A stretch of 64,000 nt of DNA from Protula sp. h YS-2021 (taxonomy: Eukaryota > Annelida > Polychaeta > Sabellida > Serpulidae), in NCBI GenBank assembly GCA_949752745.1, contig OX457024.1, positions 54,376,510 to 54,440,509 of the forward strand, in the 5' to 3' direction. The notes beneath the pieces were generated by a model. It ran no database searches. It was given only the letters and a program-made list of their open reading frames with translations, and had not been told where the DNA came from. Both the position numbers and the translations under genes were made by a program. Positions 11,770-23,600 of the stretch are shown here, in pieces (within the stretch, counting starts at the first letter, position 1; the number at the start of each line of letters is the position of its first letter).

Positions 11770-13230
11770 CTAGACACACACACCACCCAGTTAGCAAATC
11801 TCTGTAATTTGCTAACTCTAGAAAAGAATTGTATTTAGTATTTTTATCGGATTAATATCAACCACGTTTAAGTGAAGGGGCTAACACGAAGAGGCCTAAA
11901 GCCCTAATAAATCAAAGAATTTTTAGACTTGTCAAAGACAAAAAAAGCCCAACAGGGACCCGTTCGTTACTCTGTTCTGATTTAAACACGCAAAAAAGTG
12001 ATGGCCGGGTACAAGATCCGTAAGAGCCGTAAGGCTAATCACTTCCATCGTTATTTTTACACAACCGGCCCTTGCCCCATGAATCTCAAACATCGGCGTC
12101 ACGTACCCGTTTTCCATGAAAAGGCAGCCTTTGGCTCACCTTTGCTGTGTCAAAAATAAAAAAAAAATAGGAAGATAAAAACTGCTTAAGCAGACTATCC
12201 AAACTATATCTTTTGCTAATGTATCCATTAAGACCAATCTAACAAGAAGCAAAAACCGAGACACACACCACCCGCTAGGGTTAGCAAATCTTTGTCATTT
12301 GCTAACTCTAGAAAAGAATTGTATTTGGTATTTTTAACGGATAAATACCAACCACGTTTCTGCCCCTTTAAGTGTAGGGGCTAACACGAAGAGGCCTAAA
12401 GCCCTAATAATTCAAAGAACCCATACATTTTTAGACTATTCAAAGAGAAAAAAAGCCCAAAAGGAACCTGATCATTAGTCTGTTCCGATTTATACACGCA
12501 AAAAAGTAACGGCCTGGTACAAGATCCGTAAGAGCAGTAAGGCTTATCACTTGCATCGTTATTTTTACACAACCGGCCCTTGCCCCATGAATCCTATAAA
12601 CATCCGCGTCACGTACCGTTTTCCATGAAAAGGCAGCCTTTGGCTCACCTTTACTGTGCCAAAAATAAAAAAATAGGAAGAAAATAGTGCTACAGCAGAC
12701 TATCCAAACTATATGTTTCGCTAATGTATCCATTAAGACCAATCTAACAAGAAGCAAAAACTGAGACACACACCACCCGCTAGGGTTAGCAAATCTTTGT
12801 CATTTGCTAACTCTAGAAAAGAATTGTATTTGGTATTTTTAACGGATAAATACCAACCACGTTTCTGCCCCTTTAAGTGTAGGGGCTAACACGAAGAGGC
12901 CTAAAGCCCTAATAATTCAAAGAACCCATACATTTTTAGACTTTTCAAAGAGAAAAAAGCCCAAAAGGAACCTGATCATCAGTCTGTTCCGATTTATACA
13001 CGCAAAAAAAGTAACGGCCTGGTACAAGATCCGTAAGAGCAGTAAGGCTTATCACTTGCATCGTTATTTTTACACAACCGGCCCTTGCCCCATGAATCTC
13101 ATAAACATCCGCGTCACGTACCGTTTTCCATGAAAAGGCAGCCTTTGGCTCACCTTTGCTGTGCCAAAAATAAAAAATAGGAAGAAAATAGTGCTACAGC
13201 AGACTATCCAAACTGTATCTTTAGTACATT
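11770..13230 (-). repeat. ~490-504-bp tandem array with a repeated exon-like segment
   Basis: Three copies start near 11,778, 12,264 and 12,768 ('cacaccaccc' then 'gttagcaaatctttg'). On the minus strand each carries a pyrimidine tract and AG acceptor (for example about 12,665), then a peptide beginning KGEPKAAFSWK. The shared core is IHGARAGCVKIT-(E/Q)VISLTALTDLVPG. Copy 1 has a frame break before the core. Copies 2 and 3 differ by small indels. I do not recognise the peptide. It may be a duplicated exon or pseudo-exon. Confidence 0.75.
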
Positions 13231-13489
13231 AAAACGAGACACCTATTGTCAATGCCTGTAAAATCCAGTTTCACCACGGTTCTAAATTCCGATTTTCGCA
13301 ACATGTTGACTATTTTAAACATTTGGGTGCCACTTGCGAATGAGGTATGTGTTTATAAAAACAATTTTTGGTACACACTGCTAAAATCTTTTTTTTTTAT
13401 TTTGTTACTCAATTTAAACATAGGCATCGGACATGCAAAGCCCTCAGCCAATAGCAGTAACATCACTGTGGGCGAGTTACCTCTTTGAG

Positions 13490-14010
13490 ATACCGCACGG
13501 ACAACAAAAAATTTTAAAGTGCGACGGACGGACAAACGGACGTACAAATGACAAACTGAACCCCTCCCCCACCTCCGTTGCACATCTACACTATACATAC
13601 TTTTTTCTTGTAAGGTTTGGTGAAGATTCGATGAATAGATTTTTAGAAATCGCCCGAACAAAAAAAGTTTAAAGTGCGACGGACGGACAGATGAACGTAC
13701 AAGTGACAAACTGAACCCCTCCCCCACCTCCGTTGCACATCTACACTATAAATACTTTTTTCTTGTACGGTTTGGTGAAGATTCGATGAATAGATTTTTA
13801 GAAATCGCCCGGACAAAAAAAGCTTAAAGTGCGACGGACGGACAGATGAACGTACAAGTGACAAACTGAACCCCTCCCCCACCTCCGTTGCACATCTACA
13901 CTATACATACTTTTTTCTTGTACGGTTTGGTGAAGATCCGATGAATAGCTTTTGAAATATCGCCCAGACAGAAAAAGGGACAGACGGACGGGCAGACAGA
14001 CCGATAGCAA
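13490..14010. repeat. 155-bp tandem repeats with GACGGACGG tracts
   Basis: 'cccctcccccacctccgttg' recurs at about 13,561, 13,716 and 13,871, an exact 155-bp period. Each unit has 'gcgacggacggac' and 'ggtttggtgaagat'. A related word set (a 'cacatctaca' stretch and a GACGGAC tract) is seen at 33,140-33,290. Confidence 0.9.
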
Positions 14011-14419
14011 TAGCCTTCAGCAAATATTGGCCGAGGGCTAAAAAGGCAATATCAAGAATCAATCGCGTTCAGTTACTTGAACCTAAAAAGACTGGAAATG
14101 TGTACCAAAAATAATGTTCACACACCAAACATTGCAGTGTTTTTATACAAGTCGAACACATCGAACACTACAAGTTAATACATTGAAAGTGAACCCACAA
14201 AAAAGTCAATTTCTCACAATTCTGGAATTTTTTGAAATATATTTTTTTCTTAACAGAAATCGCATTGACTTTTTAAAACCGTTTCTTTTTCTATTTACAA
14301 TAAGGTTTTGTATAAAAGAGGAAAAATCAAATTAATTTACAAATTATGTGCATGCAATTTCTGCCAAGTAAAAGTATATTGAACCTGTGAGTTGCAACCT
14401 TGTTAAGACGCGTGAAATG
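14010..14419. other. 3' flank of the recombinase-like gene
   Basis: No independent gene was seen. This is the downstream side of the minus-strand gene whose stop codon is at 14,420-14,422. I did not find a perfect AATAAA on the minus strand here. Confidence 0.5.
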
Positions 14420-14637
14420 TTACTTTCGAAACATCTTCAGTTCTTTCCTTTTGTTTGCTTTAATTTTGTTGACGATATGTGATTTGACAGTCACAAAGTC
14501 CCTGTGTTTTAAGTCTGGTTCCACTGCTAATACTTTGTCTATTTCTAGTTTTCCGGGTGTTGCCCCTCTCTCTATGTGTTTCCCAAAATGCTTCTCGATG
14601 ACGGCTACTTCTGTTTGCGTCCACATGCGTTTCTGAC
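14420..14637 (-). CDS. Terminal exon: second SANT/Myb-like domain
   Basis: The acceptor 'cttttaaag' precedes 14,637, and 218 nt fit phase-1 entry and end at TAA. The peptide starts QKRMWTQTEVAVIEKHFGKH and continues to VTVKSHIVNKIKANKRK. It has the spaced Trp/hydrophobic helices and basic C-tail of a SANT-like DNA-binding module. It resembles the module in the preceding exon, suggesting internal duplication. Confidence 0.75.
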
Positions 14638-17600
14638 CTTTAAAAGTTAAAAAAAACATAAGCCTTCAATTCATAATAAAACTAGAGCAGTGTGCATAGC
14701 CCACATATTCCCCACAGCCCTCCTCCTTCCACCAGTTACACACGACCATCAACAGTCAATCAAGAGCTGAAATTTTCTAAGTCCAGCTAGTCCATTTTCC
14801 TTGGACGAATCTGGCCCATTTACAATACTAATCTAGGTCTGTTCCCATAGAAGCCACATATCAATTTTCAGTAAAATCCTTGCAGCACTTTTTAAATTAT
14901 CGTGTTAACAAGTTGTTGATGACATACCGAAAGACCGACCGACCAACAGACCGACACACGGTCGATCGCACATATTCCCCTCCCCCCTTTTGCGGAAAAA
15001 AATAATGAAACTTCTTACATTGAATCAATAGCTTTAAAATAACACACACTCCAGGGACACATCTACTTGCAATTAATTTAGAGCTAAATCCCCATTTTAT
15101 GCAAAGGTCTGATTTAAAAGTTATAGATTACACTGTTTCAAGTGTAATAATTGCTTTATGTATTTACATGGAGCTCGACGACGTGGTTCTTCGGCCTCGC
15201 TTTCTGGATCTTCTCGGCGCCTTTTCACTTTGTGCTTTTTGCTGTGCTTTTCCGATTTGATCTTCAAGCTTCTTTCTTTATCAAATTCGTCAAGCATTTT
15301 TCGACATCGTCTGGAGCAGTAACTGTTAATACTTCCGACTCTCCAATTTTCTCCATGATGACTTCCATTGATGGCAAGGAACACTGCTTGATCTCGGTGT
15401 GGAACTTGTCTTTTATCGCAGCGATTTCAAGGTCAGACAAATCCAAACGTCTACTCCGGCTTTTTCTGCAAAATTAATTGAATTATATGGAGGCTCAGCA
15501 AATTAAACAGTGTATGCACATTGTAATTTAAATGTTATACTTATTATTCAGTTGAATGCAACCTAGTACTAGTAACATTAAAAAAAATGAAAAACTTACA
15601 ATACCTTTCATTCTCGACCTATGTTTAACAGTAAATAATTAACCCACTTGATCCACACATGATTTATATTCCTTTTAAAAAGTTAATAATTAATGTATGA
15701 AACTGTCTGACATAACTGGATTGAACCACCAGGAGCACAGTGGGTGAAATTTGTGAAAGCCATACATGAACCCGATAAAGAAACGCGTGACGTTTTCGAA
15801 GCATTTTTTTACTGCAGAAATGAACGGAATTCACCGTGAAATCAAACTCTTGGTGACAGAATAGTTACGACATAAAAGAAATTACTGAGCACTGTGCTGA
15901 CGGACAGACAGGTCAAAGTCATAAGTTAAAGCTTACCATCGTCAGAATCTGAATGACACTCAAATTTAGGTTTTCTCCGTTTTTTGGTAGCTGTTGGCAC
16001 ACTTGAAGTAGCAGCTTCATCTTCCGGCTCTTGACACTCCTCATCTTCCGACTCTGTATTAAAATAACCATAAAACCAGACCTTTGAAACATATTGTTCT
16101 TTAATTTTCTAGTTTTTCCTTTCTACTGAATGTTACATCTGACAGCAAAGCCTGTTCCATTTCGCCCGATTCATTTACTGACTTGCGCTTCTCTGGTACT
16201 TGTACATTTTTTACTGTCCCATTTCACCTGATTCATTTACTTACGTTTTCAATAACTGAAGTTTTTATTTACTGTCCAACTTCGCTCGATTAACTTACCT
16301 GATTCTATAATAACAACTTCTCCAAACGTTGGGTCTTCTCTCATTTCTGTGTAACTTCTTTTGTTAAACATGTCTCGAGGCTTTCCGCTGTTTATGGCCA
16401 TAAGTATCTGCAGGACTTTACATTTCTCAATCAATGAAACGGGCAATCTGTAGTAGTCTCGATGAATATTGAGGTCATGTCGCATAAATTCTGCCAGAAT
16501 ATCTTGTTGAAATTCCCCTACAGCCAAGACTTGACTCATAGTTGCGCAATGCTTTCGCAGACATGTCGATCGGAATGCATCTACGTTGGTTACGCCTGCT
16601 TCCGCTGCTACCTCTTTCATAAACTTGTGGCCTACTTGCGGAGTGTTGCAGTTACCAGGCCTAGCAAAAACGAAAGTGCATTCGGCATCGACGTACTTTG
16701 ACCGCAGTTCCAACATTTCTAGCAAGCTTTTCTGCATTGAACTCGTTAATAAAATCGCCACTTTTCGGGCTCGCTTTCCCAGGAATTCCACGCGTCTAAC
16801 TCTTGCTGAGAGGAATTTTTCATATTCATCGAGGCTGTCCATCACCTCTTGGTCAGCTTGACCTGTGCTTCTTAGACCGTCCATTAACATTTGCAGCTGC
16901 ATGCGCTCCACTTCTCCGCTTCTTTTCCTGTTTAACATAATGATCTTACACATGGTGTACTTGGTCGATTGCACATAAGCATCTTCTCCATCCTTTCCTG
17001 TCAGCGCTTGTAATTTGTTGTCTATGTGTGTCATAACTGTCTCGATATCCTTGAAAAGAGGCATTATTTTATCTTTGTTGAATCTTCTTTTCTTCAAAAT
17101 GAACAACGCTTTACTGCTTTCGAAGGTGTATTCTTTCTCCATCAACTTTGAGAAGGCTGCAACTTTTTGCACTTTTTCAAATTCACCGGTTTTGTACAGA
17201 TGGTTACTATACGCAGAAGCCACATCTTTGATGTAGTGGCCTAACTTCAACACTACGGAGGGGGTTCTCATGTGGGTCGCGTCCTCGGTTTGAAAGTGGA
17301 CCCTGACGCATCTCATAAAAATATCAAAATTCGCTGGATTGAGGATGGACAAGAAGTCTTTCAGCTGTTCCGGAAAATGCTGTCTGCAGGTCATCAGAAA
17401 TTTAGCAAGCTCTCGTGTATGTTGTGAAACTCTGTTGTCGTTAATTTCAAGGAAACCATACTTCTTGCAACGATGCTCGAAAAAAATCATGAGAAGGAAA
17501 TCTTCAATAATGACGTTGTATACTTCGTCTTGACGCATTTTTGACAAAATTCTTTGACCGGCTTTCAAATCGGTTTGGCTTGCCATAAACCTTTCTCTGG

Positions 17601-20600
17601 CTACTTGAACCACATTTTTGGGACGTGCCATTTCTTTGCATTGTTGAGCCTCCTTGTTTGGGTTTAATATACAATTTAATTGGTGTTTCCACAGGTACTC
17701 CTGACTTAACATCGCACTGCAGTACAGGCAAGGTAAAAGCACTTTCTCTTTTGCACCTTTCTTTCTTCCATGAGGGTTGTTGTATTTCTCTATGATCTTC
17801 TTTATTCCCATCTTTTTTGCCTTTACGTTGTACCAAAAATCTCCCTTCGCTTTCAGTGCTTGCCACAATCGCCGGCGGTAGAGTCTTTCATTTCAAGTAT
17901 CCTTTGGCAAAGAAAGTATGGCTTTCACTTCGGTATCATTCTTGTGCTTCTGCTTAAAGTGCCGGGCCAGTTTTGGGTAGGGTTTGTGGCAAAGGAAGCA
18001 AACATGAACTCTTTTGGCGGTCCTAACATTTTCCATATTTGGAAGCTCTTCTTGTGTTTCCTGTTGTGTGTCTGTCTCTTCTGTCGCACCAGCAATGGAT
18101 GTAGGCAATACTTGTGGAGCCTGTTCTTTCTCACTGGATGATTCTGTGTCAACCTGTAGTTTCCTTTTGGTTTTGGTTTTGCGTGTCCTTGTTGTTTGTT
18201 GTACCTTTTTCTTTTTACTTGTGCTAGGTCCGGAATGAGTGGAAGGGGACGATTTTTTCCGTGGAGTTAAGTTGCGTTCAGAAGAGTGGCGGCGCCTTTT
18301 TCTCTTTAGAATTGTGGTGGGTGCAGGAGAAGTGACCTCGTATTCTGAAATAGAATAATCGGGATCTTCTTGCCCATGGTCGTCGCTTGACGAATCTGTG
18401 TATACCACGGCTTTTCTGGTCTTGCGTATTGTTTTTCTTGGTTTGCGAGTGGTGCCTATTAATTCGCGTCGTGAAAGTTGTCGGTTTATTGAACTCATTA
18501 CACTTTCAGGGAGTTCGATATCGGATGGGCCGATCACTTCAGGATCAGAAAAAGCGGGATCCTCTAAATGTGGCTCTAAACTTATGAGTTGCTGTGGTTG
18601 CCCGGGGACACATTCTACTTGTTGGATCGATTGCACCTCAACGGCAGGTGTTGTCAAAATTTCAGGGTGGAGTGTTTGGGTTTGTACAATTGTACCTATA
18701 GGGGATAGCCAAGTAGTACTTGGAACTGATTCTTCAGCACTGGTAGCAGCGTCGAAAGCAACACTTGCACTTGCACTTGCACTTGGTAAACGTGTTATAG
18801 ATGTTATATATGGTGTTCTTGCGTCAAGTTTACGTTTGCGACTTTCATCAATTTGCACCAGTTCTTCGCCCCCATATTCTGATGAAAAGAAAAAGAAAAA
18901 AAAAAACAAAAAAATTAGATAAGCCATCGTCGAAGGCGCAGACCCAAACCGGACACAATAATCAGTGTCAAGCGCAAAAAAATTTCAAAATTTCCGCATT
19001 TTTTGTAATTTTTCGAGAAATCCAAAAACAACGCTTCGTCGCACAGCTCCACTACTTGGTCTTTCTGTGTGCAAAAGGAAATTAAAATCGGTTGAACGGT
19101 GCCAGAGATATAGCGCGTACAAAGATCGAACGGACGGACGGACGGACAGAGACAGAGGTCAATACTGTAGACCCCTTCGGGTTCACCAGGTTGGGGTCTA
19201 AAACGAGATAGACTATGCATCGTTTTTTCAGCTATGAAGCACAATTATCCAGCAAATACGACTCTCAATAGTGTTACTATTACCATTTCCTACTGATGAA
19301 ACTAATTTCTCAAGAAAGTTAAAATACCCAGACGTTAAAAATGGCCAAATGTTCAGTTCTGTAGACAGAACTGCATTAAACTGGAGAGTTGTTGTTTGTT
19401 GTTGTTTTTTTTTTTTAATTACAGACCTTCAGCCATATAATAAAGAACATTAAATACATTAAGGAAATATCCATGCACTCACACACAAAACCCCAAGTAC
19501 ACATTTACAACAAACGTAAACCCTTCGTGTGTAGGAATACCATTCCCCCGAATATGAAACCAAGACGCACTAACTTTTAGATAACTGAAATAACAACATT
19601 TAAGCAATACTCACGCTGAACAAGGAAGAGTGGCATGGGTTTCGTTGAAGTGGCACCGGTTTCAAGCTTTTCGACGGTGGCTGCGCCTCCAGTAACTGCT
19701 TGTGGACTTGTTTTTGGAACTTAAAAAAAACGCCGACATTTTCTTTTCTTTTACCTGATGTAATATCTGCAGCACCTACAAGCAAGACAACAATAAAATA
19801 ATGGTGTTAGTTTTATCGTTCTCTGATCATACAAAAAAATCATCTGGATTATAAACATTTCTTAAACATTAAGTTCATTAATTCCAGTTAAAGCAGTCCT
19901 ATAAGGGTCCAAAATAACACAAAAACAACATAGAAATCATGACAAAATTACCTGGAGCAGTGTGCATAGCCCACACATACCCCACAACCCTCCCCTCCCC
20001 CCCACCCACCAGTTAAACACGGCTATCAATAGGCAATCAAGAACTGAAATTTTCTAAGTCCAGCTGGTCCATTTTCCTTGGACGAACCTGGCCCATTTAC
20101 AATATCGATCTGTGTTTGTTCCCACAGAAGCCACATACCAAGTTTCAGTAAAATACTTGCAGCAGTTGCAGCAAGTTATCGCGTTGACAAGCTCTTGATA
20201 ACAGACCGACAGACCGACCCGCGGTCGATCACATATATTCCCCCTGTGGGGAATAAAAAAATGACAATTAAATTCCCCAAATCCTTTTAGACAAAGGAAG
20301 AAATGCTGGTAAAAAATCCAATTCATACGTACTTTCTGGTGACGAGCCATGGATAAATCGAACCCCTTCCGGCTTCACTGCACTGGCAACCCCAAGTAGA
20401 GTCCCTGCCAGGTCCGAATCCCTGACTTCTATTTTAAAACTTGGCTTGTGCTCTTCTTCACCTGTAGAATAACAGGCAGAAAAATTTGTACTCGTGTACA
20501 AGTTTGATTTACGCATCTAGAAAGCGTTACTGGTCACATAATTTAACTACCGTCATTAGTGTTTGATTTCGACTGTCACACTACTTTACCGCTTACACTC

Positions 20601-23600
20601 CAACTTTTTTAATTCAGAAATTGTATTTTTATCAATGTTTTGAGTGAAATACGGTTTCGCCAAACATATTTTGGAGATAATATTTTGGTATTTAGACTCA
20701 ATCAGGCACCATATTTTATAGAAAAAAGCCTTTACTTGACACCAAAAGTAATACCAATACTTTCGTTACTTAAAATTTACTTGAATGCGTTCTTACTCTC
20801 TGACTGGAACAGGTCTTCACTTAAGGCGGTTTGGGGTCTGGATGCTTCACTGGCACGCGTTTGATGTTCTGCAGTGTTTGCATATTCACCGCTCTTCTCT
20901 GGGTCTCCTTTTATTGCGAGTACTTTTCCTTGTGTAGGTTCGGTTCGAATGTGAATGACACTGAATTCTGACACGTCTTCCACAGCAGCGGCAATCGGCG
21001 CCTCTTCAGTTGGGCTTGTACTGAATCTAAACGCTGGTATCCATTTCGGTTTACTTCTTTGCACACCAGGTTGAGATGCACTAGGGGGAACTTCAGTTGT
21101 ACTTTGACTAACAGGAACATCTGGCGCCAGGGGTACGCTTTCAGCACTTTCCGCAGCAACTCTAACTGCACTTTGACTAGCAGGAACATCTGGCGCCTCG
21201 GGTACGCTTTCAGCACTTTCCGCAGCAACCTCAATTGCACTTTGACTAGGAAGAATATCTGGCACCTGGTGTACGCTTTCAACACTTTCCGCAGCAACTT
21301 CAATTGCACTTTGACTAGCAGGGATAGCTGGCACCTGGTGTACGCTTTCAACACTTTCCGCAGCAACTTCAATTGCACTTTGACTAGCAGGAATATCTGG
21401 CACCTGGGGTACGCTTTCAGCACTTTCCGCAGCAACTTCAATTGCACTTTGACTAGCAGGAATAGCTGGCACCTGGTGTGCGCTTTCAACACTTTCCCCA
21501 GCAACTTCAATTGCACTTTGACTAACAGGAATATCTGGCACCTGGGGTACGCTTTCAGCACTTTCCGCAGCAACTTCAATTGCACTTTGACTAGCAGAAA
21601 TAGCTGGCACCTGGGGTATGCTTTCAGCACTTTTCGCAGCAACTTCAATTGCACTACAACTAGTAGAAACTGGGCTTGGTGACGCGTGGAATACCGTTTC
21701 ACTGGCGCGTGTTTTCCGCCCTGTCTGTAAAGTTTCGCCTGTTTATGTACAATAAATAACAGAAGACACTTATTTCCAGTCCTTACAAGTCCTTACAATT
21801 ACATTTCTAATGCAAGTTTTAAACTTTTGTGACTCTCAACTTTCAATGCAAGCACGTCAAAAGGAGATGAGTTCTCAAGAGTCCACATAAAACGGTCTTG
21901 AGCGATTTCCAAATATTTAAGTGTACATGATAGAAACTTGACAAAAAAATTCCTCCATCTTCATAGGATCCACATAAAATGGTCTTGAGCGTTTTCAAAA
22001 TATTTAACTGTACATGACAGAAACTTGCCAAAAAAATCCTTTTCTGTCTTGGGGACTATCTCCTTCTTCACCTCTGGGATTTCCTCCCCCATTAATACAA
22101 CATCACTGTCTGAAGTTGTTTCAACGTTTGCTTGCGTGATCAATTCTGATTAAAAAAAATTAACTTCAACTTATGTTTTTGTCTGTAAAAAACTGATCTT
22201 ACAGTTTTCAAGTGAACTTTTTTCGCCGGTAAACATGTTTAACTGTCAAAATATACTACTTTTCTTCGAAACCAGAACTTCAGCAAACATGTCATATTAA
22301 TTATTCAACCAGAAAGTAATATACAGGGTTCATAGCGAAAACCAGACGTCAAATTCCAAGATTTTCAAGGACATTTGGAGGTAAAATTCCAGGATTTTCC
22401 AGGATTTCAAGGATCGCTATGAACCCTGAATATAATAAATTTAATACCGATAAAAAGTGTGAAACAAACTAAGCACACCATTACATAAAATCTAAAACCC
22501 ACCTCCGAGGGCAACATAGAGGTGACTATGATCCCTCAAGGCATGCTTGCGTCGGGCGTGCGCCCATACCGTGCGGTAGGTGCCGGTGGGTCTTTTGTTC
22601 ACCTTGTCTTTAAAATAACAATCATTGTACCTAGATTAGATAGATGCGCAACTAGTCGTTTTCAATAACAACATATGCATTATGTCCTTAAGTCTGCATT
22701 TTTTACTGCGATTTGAGGCATTGCTCTGCCGCATTTAAGGTATAAGGACCACAATGAATGACAGGAGGCAAAGAAACTGAAATTTGACGAAGACTGTCAA
22801 AGTTTTTTTTTCCGAACACAGATTCTAAAAATTATATTTCACATTCCATTTCAAAAAAAGACCTCTTTAAATCAACATAAAAATACATATTTCTTGTGTA
22901 ATAAAGGAAGAATTAGGACAATTTCAAAATATAAAAGTTAAAATTGGTCCTTGGAATCCTTACACCTTAAATGATTTACTGGTCGGTCATGCAAAAATAA
23001 AACCTCGTACATAAAAAATAAAATATTTTATCGCACAATGCAAAGATATTGCAAGTTAAAGAAAAAAAGAAAAGGGGGAGGGGCTACAAACAAAGGGAAA
23101 GCAAGGGTTTAACACGTTGCATATCTACTGTAAATCTAAAGATTCGAGCATGGGAGAAAACTGTTCATAACACACCAGGGCTGAGGCAGGGTCACCGTCT
23201 GCTCGGGATTTTTAGTACCACCAGTGATGAGGTCCCGAAGTGGCACTGAGGAAGCGTATTGGGTTCTCAGTGCAGGGGGGTGGAGGGAGTGGTTTCAGTG
23301 ACAAAACTCGTATTTTTTTAGAAATACAACTTCACTTTTGTTATTGTTCCATCAAGCTCCAGTTTTATCGTCACCCCTGGTCCTTCACCGCTCGAGCACA
23401 AAAAAGTAACATAGGCGGCAACATAACTTGTATGAGAAAATGCGCTGCACCGCGGCTTGGGAAGGAGGGGGCGGGGAAGGAAGAAACAGCGATTTTAAGA
23501 CACAGTCAAAGATGGGGGGGGGGGGGGGGGTGGGGAGCTCATATGAAAAACTTGTCGGGTCCTCAGTGCCACGTCGGGACCTCCGTACCTAATGGTACCG

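Noticed and set aside
12440..12769. 109-codon ORF with a hydrophobic stretch as a membrane protein
   Set aside because: The hydrophobic run is a translated intronic pyrimidine tract before an AG acceptor.
9640..14010. CRISPR-like regular repeats
   Set aside because: Units are hundreds of bases long without short direct repeats and unique spacers, and the window is animal nuclear DNA.
17893..17895. TGA as a selenocysteine codon
   Set aside because: No reason for selenocysteine in a finger-recombinase linker, and no selenoprotein family resemblance. A nonsense change or an error is simpler.
17770..18922. Several plus-strand ORFs of 60-174 codons
   Set aside because: They are antisense shadows of the main recombinase-like exon, with no motifs of their own.
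21059..21682. 207-codon plus-strand ORF across the 69-nt repeats
   Set aside because: Open only because the period is a multiple of three. The minus-strand frame has the splice sites, phase agreement and continuity with neighbouring exons.
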